NCBI RefSeq assembly: GCF_019175365.1
Contig: NZ_CP059572.1
Coordinates: 4,278,001-4,342,000, forward strand
Reading direction: 5' to 3'
DNA: 64,000 bases
Source of the DNA: Actinomadura graeca
GTDB taxonomy: Bacteria; Actinomycetota; Actinomycetes; Streptosporangiales; Streptosporangiaceae
The number at the start of each line of letters is the position of its first letter. The first letter of the stretch is position 1. The position numbers and the translations under genes are program-made. Shown in pieces: positions 42,880 through 52,763 of this stretch. Below the pieces are notes generated by a model. It did not search any database and was not told the origin of the DNA. It saw only the letters and a list, made by a program, of their open reading frames with translations.

Positions 42880-44250
42880 CACGCATCCGCCCCAAGTGCA
42901 CGGCCCGGTGCACGCAACGACAAACACGCCTCCCGCACCGGCCGGACATGCGGAGCGGCCGCATGCGCACACGAGCCGGATGCGCCTGCCGAACGAAGCG
43001 CAAAGGGCGGAGCGCACGCACTGACTAGTTGCGCATCGCGAACGGGTGCTGGTGGCGGCCAGATGCGCAACGAGGCCGCACGCGCGTCGCGGACAGAGGC
43101 ACATAGCGGCCGAAGACCCTTAAGGAACCGAATACGTCTAGCGGCCGCACGCGGGGGCGAATGCCTCTCTCAGACGGAGGCGCGAGGCAGACGGATGCAC
43201 GTGCCGGACGGATGCGCCCACGGGCATATGCACGTCGCAGACGGAGGCGTGTGCCGGACGAATACGCCCACCGGGCGGATGCACGCAGCGCACGGAAGCG
43301 CCTACGAAGCCGGATGCGAGTAGCTCCCGTACGCGCGGCGTCGCAGACGGAGGCGCATGGAAGACGGGCACGCGCCGCAAACGGATGCGCCTGCCGGGCG
43401 GGTGCACGCACGCGCCGAGGCACGCACGGCGGAGGCGTTCACGGAGGCGGGATGCGACGAGCGACCGCACGCGCCGTAGCTCGGATGTCTTTCGGCGTCG
43501 AAGGCGTATGGCAGACGCACGCGCGGCGCAAATGGATGCGTCTGCCGGACGGATGCGCGTGACGGACGGATGCGCGTGACGGATGCGCGTGACGGACGGG
43601 GGCACGCACGCGCGGCGCAGGTGGATGCGTCTGCCGGACGGATGCGCGCAGCACATAGAGGCGCTTACGGAGCCGGATGCGGGTAGGGGTCGCAGCGCGC
43701 GGGGCGTCACAGACAGGCGTGTAGCAGACGGATGCGCGTCACAGACGGAGGCTTGTGGAATGCGGGCGCGCGTCGCAAGCGGATGCGCGTGGCGGGCCGC
43801 GTGTGCCCTCGGAACGGATGCGCGCAGCGCACGGGGTGCTTAAGGGATGCGACATGCGCCGTGCAGGGAGGGTGCCTCTCGCGGATGGAGCGCGTGTCAG
43901 TCGGACTCGGGTGCTGGACAGAGGCGCGCACGGGGCAGGCACGCAGCACTCAGAGGTGCTCATGGGGCCGGATGCGGCTGGCAGGCGCACGTGCATGGGA
44001 CGGACGCGCGTCGCTAACGCGAGCGTGTGGGAACGGGCGCGCGTTGCTGACGGATGGGTGTGTTGGGCGGATGCGTGCGGTGTGCGGAAACGCTTGCGGG
44101 GGTGGCCGTGAGTGGCGGCCGCGTGTGTGCGGAGTCGGTGCGCGTCGCAGGCGGGGGTGTGTGGTGGGTGCGAGGAGTGGGCGTCGGCGCGTCGCGGACG
44201 GGGGGCGTGCAGGGTGTGTGCGCGGCGTACGGAGGCGTGTCGCGGGCGGG
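42880..44250. repeat. Degenerate short-repeat field (GACGGATGCGCG-like)
   Basis: About 1.35 kb filled with variants of a 12-18 base unit, best seen as GACGGATGCGCG with the variant GACGGAGGCG. GGATGCG alone occurs about 17 times by eye between 43200 and 44080. Larger direct repeats exist: the stretches beginning GCGCGGCGCAAATGGATGCG (near 43521) and GCGCGGCGCAGGTGGATGCG (near 43610) match over about 40 bases. No credible gene on either strand. Confidence 0.8.
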
Positions 44251-44653
44251 TTGTGGGGGTGGCGGTCGGGCTTCGGAGAACCGCGCCCTGGGTGTGTCGT
44301 GTCGGCCAGCGAGAAGCATCGTCCCGGTCATGGTTCAACGGCTTCGGTAGCCGCGACCGGTCCCGGCCGCAGGACGACTGTGAAACGCAACTCCGTCGGT
44401 CGGTGGACGGGGCCGAAGGTCGAGGTCCGGTGGTGGTGCGCCGACTCCGAAAATGACGAATCAGTAACGGTTCAGTGGACTTCCGGAGATCACAATCGGG
44501 TGCCATGGCCGATATCGGTGACCAATTTAGCCGTCTATTTCTGTACACATCCGCTAAGGTTCCCTTCGGTCGATGTCTCGGCCTCCCCCGCACCCCCCAT
44601 CCCCCCGACGGGGGCACCGCCTTGCGCGGGTCCCCTCGACAGAAGGAGACGCC
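44251..44653 (+). other. 400-base region upstream of protease gene
   Basis: Contains an AT-richer segment (44520-44570) likely to hold the protease promoter, with TAAGGT at 44563-44568 as a possible -10. No gene seen. Confidence 0.4.
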
Positions 44654-45820
44654 TTGCGGGCTGTCCACCGAAGGCTCCTGCTGGCCGGCGCGGTCGCGAC
44701 ATGCGTGGGCGGCGCGGCGGCGTTCCCGGTCCTCGCCGCCGACCCGTCCCCGGCGCCCGTCCAGGTGACGGCGGCCGAGGGCACCCCGCTGCCCGGCCGG
44801 TACATCGTCACGCTGAAGGACGGCGCGTCCACCGACGCCGCCGCGAAGAACGTGAGCGCGGCCGGCGTCCAGCGGTTCGACGGCGTCCTGAACGGGTTCG
44901 CCGCGCGGCTCACCGGCGGCCAGCTCGACAAGCTGCGCCGTGACAGGCGCGTCGCCGCGATCGAGCAGGACCAGGTCGTGAAGGTCGCGACCACCCAGCG
45001 CGCACCGCTGCCGTGGGGCCTGGACCGCATCGACCAGCGCGGCCGGAAGCTGTCGAAGACCTACTCCTACAGCGCCACCGGCACAGGTGTGACGGCGTAC
45101 GTCATCGACACCGGCCTCTCCGTCGGGCACAAGGAGTTCGGCGGACGCGCGGCCATCGCGTGGAAGGCGAGCGAGTACCCGGACGGCAACGACTGCAACG
45201 GGCACGGGACGCACGTCGCGGGCATCATCGGGGCCAAGACCTACGGTGTCGCCAAGAACGTCAAGCTGCGGGCGCTGCGCGTCCTCGGCTGCGACGGCAG
45301 CGGCGCGATGTCCAACCTCGTCGCCGCGGCGCAGTGGCTGCGCACCCACGCCGCGAAGCCCGCCGTCGCGAACATGTCGGTCGGCGGGCCGAAGTCCGCG
45401 GCGCTGAACACCGCGGTCACGAACCTGTCCAAGTCGGGCGTGTTCGTGTCCGTCGCCGCCGGCAACGACAACATCGACGCCTGCCGCGTCTCGCCCGCCA
45501 GCGCCGGCTGGGTCATGACGGTCGGCGCGACGACCGTCTACGACAACCGCGCCGACTTCTCCAACTGGGGCAAGTGCGTGGACATCAGCGCACCCGGGTA
45601 CGGCGTCGTCTCCACCTGGCCCGGAGGCGGGACCAAGACCCTCAACGGGACGTCGATGGCCACGCCCTACGTGAGCGGTGTCGCGGCGCTCTACCTGACC
45701 ACCCACCGCGGGGCCACCTTCCCGACGGTTCAGAAGTGGCTGAACGACAACTCCACCAAGAACGCCCTCGGACGCCTGCGCGGGCAGGCGAACAGGTTGC
45801 TCTACAAGGGCAAGTTGTGA
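44654..45820 (+). CDS. Secreted subtilisin-like serine protease (S8) with I9 propeptide
   Basis: A 388-residue preproenzyme. The likely start is TTG 44654, since GAAGGAGA ends 5 bases before it and an Arg-rich signal peptide follows; an in-frame ATG at 44573 lacks this. The signal peptide (to about ALA) is followed by the inhibitor-I9 propeptide (GRYIVTLKDGAS to ...AIEQDQVVK). Catalytic triad: Asp of VIDTGL, His of NGHGTHVAG, Ser of NGTSMATPYVSG. The oxyanion Asn lies in AAGNDNID. Aqualysin/proteinase-K-like. Monocistronic with terminator. Confidence 0.93.
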   Translation: MRAVHRRLLLAGAVATCVGGAAAFPVLAADPSPAPVQVTAAEGTPLPGRYIVTLKDGASTDAAAKNVSAAGVQRFDGVLNGFAARLTGGQLDKLRRDRRVAAIEQDQVVKVATTQRAPLPWGLDRIDQRGRKLSKTYSYSATGTGVTAYVIDTGLSVGHKEFGGRAAIAWKASEYPDGNDCNGHGTHVAGIIGAKTYGVAKNVKLRALRVLGCDGSGAMSNLVAAAQWLRTHAAKPAVANMSVGGPKSAALNTAVTNLSKSGVFVSVAAGNDNIDACRVSPASAGWVMTVGATTVYDNRADFSNWGKCVDISAPGYGVVSTWPGGGTKTLNGTSMATPYVSGVAALYLTTHRGATFPTVQKWLNDNSTKNALGRLRGQANRLLYKGKL

Positions 45821-45838
45821 TTCGTGTCACATAGGATG

Positions 45839-45868
45839 GCCCGGCTCCCAGCAAGGGGGCCGGGCTTT
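45839..45868 (+). terminator. Terminator after S8 protease
   Basis: GCCCGGCTCCC (45839-45849) pairs with GGGGGCCGGGC (45855-45865) with one T-G wobble, followed by TTT, 18 bases after the stop. Confidence 0.75.
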
Positions 45869-45994
45869 CCGGGCTTCGGGCCCGCCCTACGCGCCGCTGG
45901 GGTCTAATCTTGGCGAGGCAACGGACGGTCCCGATCGATGTTCGATTCACAGCCCGCCCGGCGACCACGTCCGGCCGCACCGGACGCGCCGGAC

Positions 45995-46138
45995 GGACGG
46001 GCCGAATCCCGCGGCGCGAGCCCGGGAACCGGGGACCCACCAGCCGGGACGACCCGGCCGGGGTGAATTCGCGGACCGGAAGGTCGGTGATAGGGCGCAC
46101 TCCAGCCCGAACCCGTCAGCTAACCCGGTAGGCCAACG
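45995..46138 (+). ncRNA. ydaO/yuaA c-di-AMP riboswitch
   Basis: The leader of the next gene shows the hallmarks of the actinobacterial ydaO class in order: AATCCCGCGGCGCGAGC, GGGGACCCA, GGGGTGAAT and CCGAACCCGTCAGCTAACC followed by GGTAGGC. The Shine-Dalgarno of the downstream gene comes right after. In Streptomyces, members of this class repress cell-wall hydrolase genes when c-di-AMP is high. Confidence 0.9.
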
Positions 46139-46153
46139 AGGAGAGGAGAAGAC

Positions 46154-47119
46154 GTGGAGACCCCCACCTCCACCCTCCGGCGCGCCGCCATGGCCCTCAC
46201 GGCCGCCGTGGCGGCCGTGCCGCTGGCCGGCGGGGCGGTCCCGTCCGCGTCCGCGGCCCCCTTCGCGGCCCTCGCGTCCGCGAACGCCCTCGCCGCGGAC
46301 CCGGGAGACAGCAGCAAGTTCAGCAAGCTCAACGCCCAGATCGAGAAGCTCGACAAGGCGTACGGCGGTGACCTCGCCAAGCTGAAGGACGCCCAGTACG
46401 CGGCGAAGCAGGCGCTGGACAAGTCCAGGGTCCTGCAGAGCGACCTCAACGAGGCCCGCGGTCTCGTCGCGCAGATGGCCGCGTCCCAGTACATGATGAA
46501 CGGCCAGGACCCCACGGTGTCGATCATGGCGAGCGACAACCCGTCGGAGCTGCTGAGCAACGTCACCCTGGTCAGCCACCTCGCGCAGAACAAGGCGGCG
46601 AAGGTCGAGCAGATCCAGTCGCTGGTCTCCCAGCAGGACCAGGCCCGCAGGCAGGCCCAGCAGAAGATCTCCGCGCTGCAGAAGGAGATCAAGGACCTGC
46701 TCGCGGAGAAGAACCGCATCAGGGCCCTGGTCAAGAAGTACAAGCCCGAGTCCCCGAGCGTCGGGATGGGCGGCGTGACCCCCCGCATGCTGAAGGTCAA
46801 GAACACCCTCGACCTGGAGATGGGGCCGTTCCCGACGATCGGCTGCGTCCGCAGCACCGGGGACCCGCAGGACCACGGCACCGGCCACGCCTGCGACTTC
46901 ATGGTCACGACCGGCGGCCAGATGGCCACGGGCAGCGCCCAGTCCCTCGGCGACCGCACCGCCGCCTACGCCATCGCGCACGCCAGCGCCCTCGGCATCA
47001 AGTACATCATCTGGCGGCAGCGCATCTACGACCTGCGCAGTCCCGGCTGGCGCAGCATGGAGAACCGCGGCGGCGTGACCGCCAACCACTACGACCACGT
47101 GCACGTCTCGGTGTTCTGA
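46154..47119 (+). CDS. Secreted coiled-coil protein with ARB_07466-like C-terminal domain
   Basis: A 321-residue protein from GTG 46154 behind a GAGGAG-type ribosome site. Signal peptide ending near SASAAP. A coiled coil follows (about residues 50-200, e.g. FSKLNAQIEKLDKAYGGDLA). The C-terminal ~105 residues have MGPFPTIGCVRSTG, HGTGHACDF and YDHVHVSVF, a fold related to zinc carboxypeptidases of the peptidoglycan. His/Asp spacing (HACDF...HYDHVH) is compatible with a metal site. With the c-di-AMP riboswitch upstream, a cell-wall role is likely. Similar overall to RipA-type hydrolases but without NlpC/P60. Confidence 0.87.
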   Translation: METPTSTLRRAAMALTAAVAAVPLAGGAVPSASAAPFAALASANALAADPGDSSKFSKLNAQIEKLDKAYGGDLAKLKDAQYAAKQALDKSRVLQSDLNEARGLVAQMAASQYMMNGQDPTVSIMASDNPSELLSNVTLVSHLAQNKAAKVEQIQSLVSQQDQARRQAQQKISALQKEIKDLLAEKNRIRALVKKYKPESPSVGMGGVTPRMLKVKNTLDLEMGPFPTIGCVRSTGDPQDHGTGHACDFMVTTGGQMATGSAQSLGDRTAAYAIAHASALGIKYIIWRQRIYDLRSPGWRSMENRGGVTANHYDHVHVSVF

Positions 47120-47144
47120 CCCGCCCGCTTTCGGACGGGCCAGG

Positions 47145-47211
47145 GGCTTGTGACGGGCTTGCGGGCTTGTGACGGGCTTGCGGGCCTTGACGGGCTTGCG
47201 GGCCTTGACGG
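47145..47211. repeat. Four-copy tandem repeat of ~18 bases
   Basis: The unit GGGCTTGTGACGGGCTTGC occurs twice and is followed by the variant GGGCCTTGACGGGCTTGC twice, directly 3' of the riboswitch-controlled gene. Confidence 0.75.
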
Positions 47212-47222
47212 CACAGCGCAGT

Positions 47223-47257
47223 GACCCGGGCGGTGTTCGCCCGGGTCGGGTGCTTTT
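47223..47257 (+). terminator. Intrinsic terminator between convergent genes
   Basis: GACCCGGGCG (47223-47232) and CGCCCGGGTC (47238-47247) form a perfect 10 bp stem, then GGGTGCTTTT on the plus strand. It ends the coiled-coil gene; on the minus strand it lies just after purL and may serve both. Confidence 0.75.
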
Positions 47258-47260
47258 CGG

Positions 47261-50200
47261 TCAGCTGGCGTAGCTCGGAAGCATCCGCTCGTGCGCCTCG
47301 CGGAGTTCCGCCAGTGGGATCGCGAAGAGCTCCTGCTGCTCGCCCTCCGGGCCCCGGCCCGTCACGCTGAGCGAGTCGCCGCCCGCGACGCCGATCTGGG
47401 AGACCGGGACGCCCGCCGCCTCGCACAGCGCCGCCAGGCGCGCCTCGGCGCCCGCCCGCACCGCCACCATCGCCCGCGCGACCGACTCGCTGAACAGCGA
47501 GACGAACGGGTCCCCGGGCAGGGTGATCCGCGCGCCGAGACCGCCGCGCAGGCACGACTCCACGAGCGTCTGCGAGAGACCGCCGTCCGACAGGTCGTGC
47601 ACCGCCGTGACCAGCCCCTCCCGGACCGCCTGGACGAGGACGCCCGCCAGCGCCGCCTCGGCCTGCAGGTCGACCAGCGGCGGAAGCCCGCCCAGGTGGC
47701 CGTAGACCACGTGCGCCCATTCCGAGCCGCCGAACTCCTCGCGCGTCTCACCGAGGAGCGCGATCGTGGCGCCGTCGGAGGTCAGGGACATGTTCACGCG
47801 GCGGCGCACGTCGTCGTGGACGCCGAGGACGCCGATGACCGGCGTCGGGTTGATCGGCGTGGTGCCGGTCTGGTTGTAGAAGCTGACGTTGCCGCCCGTC
47901 ACCGGGACCCCGAGGTACTGGCAGGCGTCCGCCAGGCCCTCGACGGCGCGGGCGAACTGCCACATGACGCCCGGGTCCTCCGGTGAACCGAAGTTGAGGC
48001 AGTTGGTGACGGCGAGGGGACGCGCGCCCGTCGCGGCGACGTTACGGTACGCCTCCGACAAGGCGAGCTGCGCCCCGGAGTACGGGTCGAGGCGTGTGTA
48101 GCGGCCGTTCCCGTCCAGGGACAGGGCGATGCCCAGGCCCGACTCGTCGTCGATGCGGACGACGCCCGCGTTGTCGGGCATGGCCAGCACCGTGTTGCCC
48201 AGGACATACCTGTCGTACTGCGAGGTCACCCAGGTCTTGCTGGCGAGGTTCGGCGACCCGGCCAGCCACAGGACGGTCCGGCGCAGCTCGTCCCCGTTGG
48301 ACGGGCGCGTGAGCCGCCCCGGCGTGTCGGACTGGAGCGCGCCGAGGTCATGCGGCGGCTCGTACGGACGCTCGTACACCGGACCCTCGTCGGCGGCGGT
48401 GACCGGCGGGATGTCGACGATCGTCTCGCCCCGCCACGTCATGACCAGCCGGCCGGTGTCGGTGACCGAGCCGATGACGGTCGCCGGGATCTCCCAGCGG
48501 CCGCAGATCTCCATGAAGCGGTCGACCTTGTCCGGCGTGACCACCGCCATCATGCGCTCCTGCGACTCGCTCATGAGGATCTCCTCAGGGCGGAGCGTCT
48601 CGTCGCGCAGCGGGACGGTGTCGAGGTCGACGTGCATGCCGCCCGTGCCGGCCGCGGCCAGCTCGGTCGTCGCGCAGGACACCCCGGCCGCGCCGAGGTC
48701 CTGGATGCCGACGACGAGGTCCTCGCCGAACAGCTCCAGGCAGCACTCGATCAGCAGCTTCTCCATGAAGGGGTCGCCGACCTGGACGCTCGGCCGCTTC
48801 TGCTGCGACTCGTCGTCGAAGGTCGCCGACGCCAGCACGGACGCGCCGCCGATGCCGTCCGGACCCGTCGTCGCGCCGAAGAGGATCACCTTGTTGCCGG
48901 GGCCGGGCGCCACGGCGCGCTTGATGTCCTCGTGCTTGAGCACGCCCACGCACAGCGCGTTGACCAGCGGGTTCTGGGCGTAACAGGCGTCGAAGACCGT
49001 CTCGCCGCCGATGTTCGGCAGGCCGAGCGAGTTGCCGTAGCCGCCGATCCCGGCCACCACGCCGGGCAGGACCCGCTGCGTGTCGGGCGCGTCGGCGGGG
49101 CCGAACCTCAGCGAGTCCATGACCGCGATCGGACGGGCGCCCATCGACATGATGTCGCGGACGATCCCGCCGACGCCGGTCGCCGCGCCCTGGTGCGGCT
49201 CCACGTAGGACGGGTGGTTGTGCGACTCGACCTTGAACGTGACCGCCCAGCCCTGGCCGATGTCCACCACGCCCGCGTTCTCGCCCATGCCGACGAGCAG
49301 CGCCTCCGTCTGCGGTGCCTTGTCGCCGAACTGGCGCAGGTGCACCTTGGAGCTCTTGTAGGAGCAGTGTTCGCTCCACATGACCGAGTAGATCGCGAGC
49401 TCGGACGAGGTGGGACGGCGCCCCAGGATCTCCCGGACCCGCTGGTACTCCTCGTCCTTCATGCCCAGCTCGGCGTACGGCTGCTGCCGGTCGGGCGAGG
49501 CCGCGGCGATCGCGACGGTGTCCGTTCCGGGCTCGACCGGCACGACGGCCGGCTGCGGGCCCGTGCCGGGGCCGGGGCCACCACCGGTGACCGTCGGCTG
49601 AGAGCCGGGGCCGCCGGTGGTGACCGTCGGCTGCGACCCCGTGCCGTGGCCGCCAATCGTCGGCTGAGGGCCTGTGCCGGGCCGGTCGATCGCGGGCTGG
49701 GGTCCGGTGCCGGAACCGCCCAGCGAAGGCTGTGGGCCCGTCCCGGGACCTTCACCGCCGGGCTGCGGGCCGTCCCCTGGGCTCTCGGACCCGATCGCGT
49801 AGTGAGGTCCACCCGGGCCGGGGCCGTCCGCCCCGATGGCGGGCTGCGGCCCGGTGCCGAGACCGGTGAAGGGCAGCGGACCTGTGTTGTGCCCTGTAAC
49901 AGGCTGCGGGTCGGTGCCATGACCGGCCGAAGGGATGGGCCCTGTGGCCGGGCCCCCCTGCGATAGAGGATCAGCGTCAAGACCGATGGCAGGCTGCGGC
50001 CCGGTGCCCGTTCCGACGGCAGGCTGCGGGCCCGTGCCCGTACCCACGGCGGGCTGCGGACCGGTACCCGTACCCACGGCGGGCTGCGGGCCAGTACCCG
50101 TACCTACCGCGGGCTGCGGGCCCGTACCTGTACCTACAGGCGGAAAGGGGCCCGTCCCAGGGCCGCCTTGGGACAACGGATCGAAGCTCGAACCAAGAGC

Positions 50201-50827
50201 AGGCTGCGGAGCCGTACCAGTACCCACCGCAGGCTGCGGACCGGTGCCCGTACCCACTGCGGGCTGAGGTCCCGTACCAGTGCCCACGGGGGGCTGCGGA
50301 TCGGTGCCCGTACCCACGGCATCCTGGGGGCCGGTACCCGTCTGGACGGCAGGCTGCGGGCCTGTGCCCCGCCCACTCGTGCCGTTCGGGTCGGCGACGG
50401 TGCCGTTCGGGTCGGCGACGGTGCGCGTGGGTTCGGCCAGGGGATCGGCGAGTGGGTCGGACGGTCGTCCGAAGGGCCGCTCCTCGGCGATGGCCCGGGC
50501 GAACTCGGGAGCCAGCTCGATCGAAAGCTGCTTCCCGCCGGACGCCGGGGCGACGGCCCCGACACCCGCGTTCACGGGCGCGCCCGCGGGCCCCCCGTTG
50601 GGGGCGGAAGACTGGACGGACGGCACCGACGAGGCCGGGGGCGGGGCGGTGGGACCGCCCTCCTCCAGCATGGCCTCGAACGCCTGGGTCACCGATGGGT
50701 CGACCGGCTGCAGCTCGGGGTCGTCGGCGTCGGACTTGAGCTCGCCGAGCCACTCCATGGAGGGCTCGTCCGAGGTGTCCCGGGCGCGGTCCGTGCGCCC
50801 GGACCCGTTGGGCGGTTGCTCGCTCAT
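47261..50827 (-). CDS. purL: Phosphoribosylformylglycinamidine synthase PurL with long repeat N-terminal extension
   Basis: The frame encodes 1188 residues. Residues from about 436 on ([18 protein letters not shown] onward, ~753 residues) are a complete small Pur[65 protein letters not shown]. The first 435 residues are extra: an acidic N-terminus, then tandem decapeptides [10 protein letters not shown] from about 154 to 430. ATG 50827 overlaps the purQ stop as ATGA, the expected coupling point, and no good start codon lies at residue 436, so the extension is probably translated. FGAM synthesis with PurQ and PurS. Confidence 0.92.
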   Translation of the reverse strand: MSEQPPNGSGRTDRARDTSDEPSMEWLGELKSDADDPELQPVDPSVTQAFEAMLEEGGPTAPPPASSVPSVQSSAPNGGPAGAPVNAGVGAVAPASGGKQLSIELAPEFARAIAEERPFGRPSDPLADPLAEPTRTVADPNGTVADPNGTSGRGTGPQPAVQTGTGPQDAVGTGTDPQPPVGTGTGPQPAVGTGTGPQPAVGTGTAPQPALGSSFDPLSQGGPGTGPFPPVGTGTGPQPAVGTGTGPQPAVGTGTGPQPAVGTGTGPQPAVGTGTGPQPAIGLDADPLSQGGPATGPIPSAGHGTDPQPVTGHNTGPLPFTGLGTGPQPAIGADGPGPGGPHYAIGSESPGDGPQPGGEGPGTGPQPSLGGSGTGPQPAIDRPGTGPQPTIGGHGTGSQPTVTTGGPGSQPTVTGGGPGPGTGPQPAVVPVEPGTDTVAIAAASPDRQQPYAELGMKDEEYQRVREILGRRPTSSELAIYSVMWSEHCSYKSSKVHLRQFGDKAPQTEALLVGMGENAGVVDIGQGWAVTFKVESHNHPSYVEPHQGAATGVGGIVRDIMSMGARPIAVMDSLRFGPADAPDTQRVLPGVVAGIGGYGNSLGLPNIGGETVFDACYAQNPLVNALCVGVLKHEDIKRAVAPGPGNKVILFGATTGPDGIGGASVLASATFDDESQQKRPSVQVGDPFMEKLLIECCLELFGEDLVVGIQDLGAAGVSCATTELAAAGTGGMHVDLDTVPLRDETLRPEEILMSESQERMMAVVTPDKVDRFMEICGRWEIPATVIGSVTDTGRLVMTWRGETIVDIPPVTAADEGPVYERPYEPPHDLGALQSDTPGRLTRPSNGDELRRTVLWLAGSPNLASKTWVTSQYDRYVLGNTVLAMPDNAGVVRIDDESGLGIALSLDGNGRYTRLDPYSGAQLALSEAYRNVAATGARPLAVTNCLNFGSPEDPGVMWQFARAVEGLADACQYLGVPVTGGNVSFYNQTGTTPINPTPVIGVLGVHDDVRRRVNMSLTSDGATIALLGETREEFGGSEWAHVVYGHLGGLPPLVDLQAEAALAGVLVQAVREGLVTAVHDLSDGGLSQTLVESCLRGGLGARITLPGDPFVSLFSESVARAMVAVRAGAEARLAALCEAAGVPVSQIGVAGGDSLSVTGRGPEGEQQELFAIPLAELREAHERMLPSYAS
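49560..50370. repeat. 30 bp coding tandem repeat inside purL
   Basis: On the plus strand units such as GCAGGCTGCGGGCCCGTGCC recur every 30 bases, most regular at 49980-50150 and 50200-50330. They encode the [10 protein letters not shown] decapeptides. Roughly 25 full or decayed units; the variant unit with DPLSQGG occurs twice, so a larger block has been duplicated. Confidence 0.85.
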
Positions 50828-51504
50828 GCGTTGACCAGTCTCTTGACGATCGAGGTGAAGAAGCCGAGCCCGTCGGTGGACGGGCCCGTCAGTGACTCCA
50901 CGGCGTGTTCGGGGTGGGGCATGAGCCCGACCACGTTGCCGGCCTCGTTGCAGATCCCGGCGATATCGTCCAGGGAGCCATTGGGGTTCAGGTCGAGATA
51001 GCGCGCGACGATGCGTCCGGAGTCGGCCAGCTCGGCCAGCGTCTCACGATCGGCGACGTAGCGGCCGTCGACGTTCTTGATCGGGATCACCAGTTCCTGG
51101 CCCTCGCGGTACTCGGTGGTCCAGGCGGTGTCGGCGTTCTCGACGCTCAGCCGCTGGTCCCGGCACACGAAGTGCAGGCCCGCGTTGGGCAGCAGGGCAC
51201 CGGGAAGCAGGTGCGACTCGCACAGGACCTGGAACCCGTTGCAGATGCCGAGGACGGGCAGGCCCGCCTTGGCCGCGGCGACGAGCTCGACCATCAGCGG
51301 CGCGAACCGGGCGATGGCCCCGGCGCGCAGGTAGTCCCCATAGGAGAACCCGCCGGGCAGCACGACGGCGTCGACGCCCTGCAGGTCGTGGTCGCCGTGC
51401 CAGAGGGCGACCGGTTCGGCGCCGGCCAGCCGTACGGCTCGCGCGGCGTCCTTGTCGTCTAGGGAACCAGGGAAGGTGATGATCCCAACCCGGGCAGCGT
51501 CCAT
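50824..51504 (-). CDS. purQ: Phosphoribosylformylglycinamidine synthase, glutaminase subunit
   Basis: A 226-residue class I glutamine amidotransferase starting ATG 51504 ([14 protein letters not shown]), with GGAGGAACAGAAGAG upstream. The nucleophile elbow is [12 protein letters not shown] and the His/Glu pair is [28 protein letters not shown] is the oxyanion region. It supplies ammonia to PurL. Overlaps purL by ATGA. Confidence 0.96.
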   Translation of the reverse strand: MDAARVGIITFPGSLDDKDAARAVRLAGAEPVALWHGDHDLQGVDAVVLPGGFSYGDYLRAGAIARFAPLMVELVAAAKAGLPVLGICNGFQVLCESHLLPGALLPNAGLHFVCRDQRLSVENADTAWTTEYREGQELVIPIKNVDGRYVADRETLAELADSGRIVARYLDLNPNGSLDDIAGICNEAGNVVGLMPHPEHAVESLTGPSTDGLGFFTSIVKRLVNA

Positions 51505-51602
51505 CTCTTCTGTTCCTCCGAAATGAGGTGCGGCCTGGACGAGCGGGTCTCCTCCGCCGATCACCCCGCTGCGCGTCGCATTCCCCCCGCGCGCGTACCA
51601 AT

Positions 51603-52049
51603 CTACCCGGCGCTGTGCATGAGCCTGCGTTCGAGGCTCCCGATCAGCACTTCGTCTCGCCAGGTCAGGCGCTTCCGCAGGTGGACGACAGTGCCCAGGT
51701 CGGGCGAGGAGTCGATGCTCATATCGTCCACCAGGGCCCGCATGATCCTAATGCCGCGCCCCGACTCGCTCAAAACCCCGCGGTCCTCGGGGGCCGGACG
51801 TGGCCCGTGCCCCCAGTCCATGACCTTGAGCGAGCAGACGCCGTCGTCCACGTGACCGGCGACCTCGTAGTCGCCGGTAGCGCGCGCGTGCTGGATGACG
51901 TTCGTGCACGCCTCTGAGGCGGCCACGAGGATGTCCCCGACGCACTCTTCGGATACACCCAGCCCCCGCAGGGAGTCACCCACCACTCGGCGAACCACCG
52001 GAATGCTCAGCGCCTCTCGTGGCAGCGCGAGCGAAAACCTCATCTCCAC
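51603..52049 (-). CDS. RsbW-like ATP-binding regulator between purS and purQ
   Basis: A 148-residue GHKL ATPase: N-box [18 protein letters not shown]1 box VMDWGHGP, G2 region [19 protein letters not shown] 52049 is chosen for GAGGTG 5 bases upstream; ATG 52043 is an in-frame alternative. Such single-domain kinases are anti-sigma factors or regulators in actinobacteria. It sits 98 bases before purQ and 331 bases after purS on the same strand, so it may be co-transcribed with purQL, although it has no metabolic link to purines. Confidence 0.85.
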   Translation of the reverse strand: MEMRFSLALPREALSIPVVRRVVGDSLRGLGVSEECVGDILVAASEACTNVIQHARATGDYEVAGHVDDGVCSLKVMDWGHGPRPAPEDRGVLSESGRGIRIMRALVDDMSIDSSPDLGTVVHLRKRLTWRDEVLIGSLERRLMHSAG

Positions 52050-52380
52050 CGGGACACCTCGTGTCGTGCTCCGGGCTTCCTGGCCAGGCCCCCGGCCCCG
52101 GAGCGTGTTCGACGACTCGACGAAGCTAACACTTCCCCGGCGGTATCTTCCGTAATCGCTATAGTGTCGGGTCTTTCCATGACATCTCACCGGCACCGCG
52201 AAGGATCGAGCATCTCATGGAACGCACCAACACCCGATGGAACGAGCCATACGACTCCACCACGGAACGTCACCACACGACATTCCACGCCATTCCCGGC
52301 GAGAGCCGGCCCGGACGGAGGAACCTCCCCGATCAAGATCGTTTTGGTGTCGGGAGATCCGTCCGGCGCGGGGGATCCGG
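52050..52380 (-). other. 331-base gap between purS and the ATPase gene
   Basis: No gene. The lowest-GC part (52150-52190) reads ACACTATAGCG on the minus strand, with TATAGC as a possible -10, so the ATPase-purQ-purL genes may have their own promoter. Confidence 0.45.
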
Positions 52381-52623
52381 CTAGAGGACCCGGACCTCGA
52401 AGCTCTCGATGACCGGGTTGGCCAGCAGCGTTTCGGCGATCTTGTTGACCCGCTCCAGCGCCGCCTCGTCGGCCGCCCCTTCGAGCTCGACCTCGAACCG
52501 CTTGCCCTGCCGGACGGCGACGACGCCCTCGAACCCCATCTGCGGCAGCTTCCGGGCGATGGCCTGACCCTGCGGGTCGAGGATCTCCGGCTTCAGCATG
52601 ACGTCGACGACGACACGCGCCAC
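52381..52623 (-). CDS. purS: Phosphoribosylformylglycinamidine synthase subunit PurS
   Basis: An 80-residue protein from GTG 52623 behind GAGGGGGCG. It shows the PurS pattern: VVDVMLKPEILDPQGQAIAR, FEGVVAVRQGKRFEVELEG and LLANPVIESFEVRVL. It bridges PurL and PurQ in the FGAM synthase complex. The longer frame upstream (to 52722) lacks family similarity. Confidence 0.95.
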   Translation of the reverse strand: MARVVVDVMLKPEILDPQGQAIARKLPQMGFEGVVAVRQGKRFEVELEGAADEAALERVNKIAETLLANPVIESFEVRVL

Positions 52624-52763
52624 GACCGCCCCCTCACTGGTCTGCGGTTTCTCTACGGACCTAAAGTACGGCAACGATCCTGAAGCGTACGGCACCATGG
52701 CCTGGCAGGCCCCCATCACCACCCCCCACCGTCACCCCCGTCCCCACCCCCCGGAGCCGCCCG

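Noticed and set aside
42880..44250. CRISPR array
   Set aside because: Unit length and spacing vary continuously, there are no constant repeats with unique spacers and no cas genes nearby.
43739..45706. Minus-strand frame of 655 codons across the repeat field and protease
   Set aside because: Antisense to the S8 protease; the part over the repeat field is only the translation of repeats.
49560..50370. Assembly artefact as explanation of the purL repeat
   Set aside because: Units differ by many point changes and keep the reading frame throughout, which argues for a real expanded coding repeat, though long-read confirmation would settle it.
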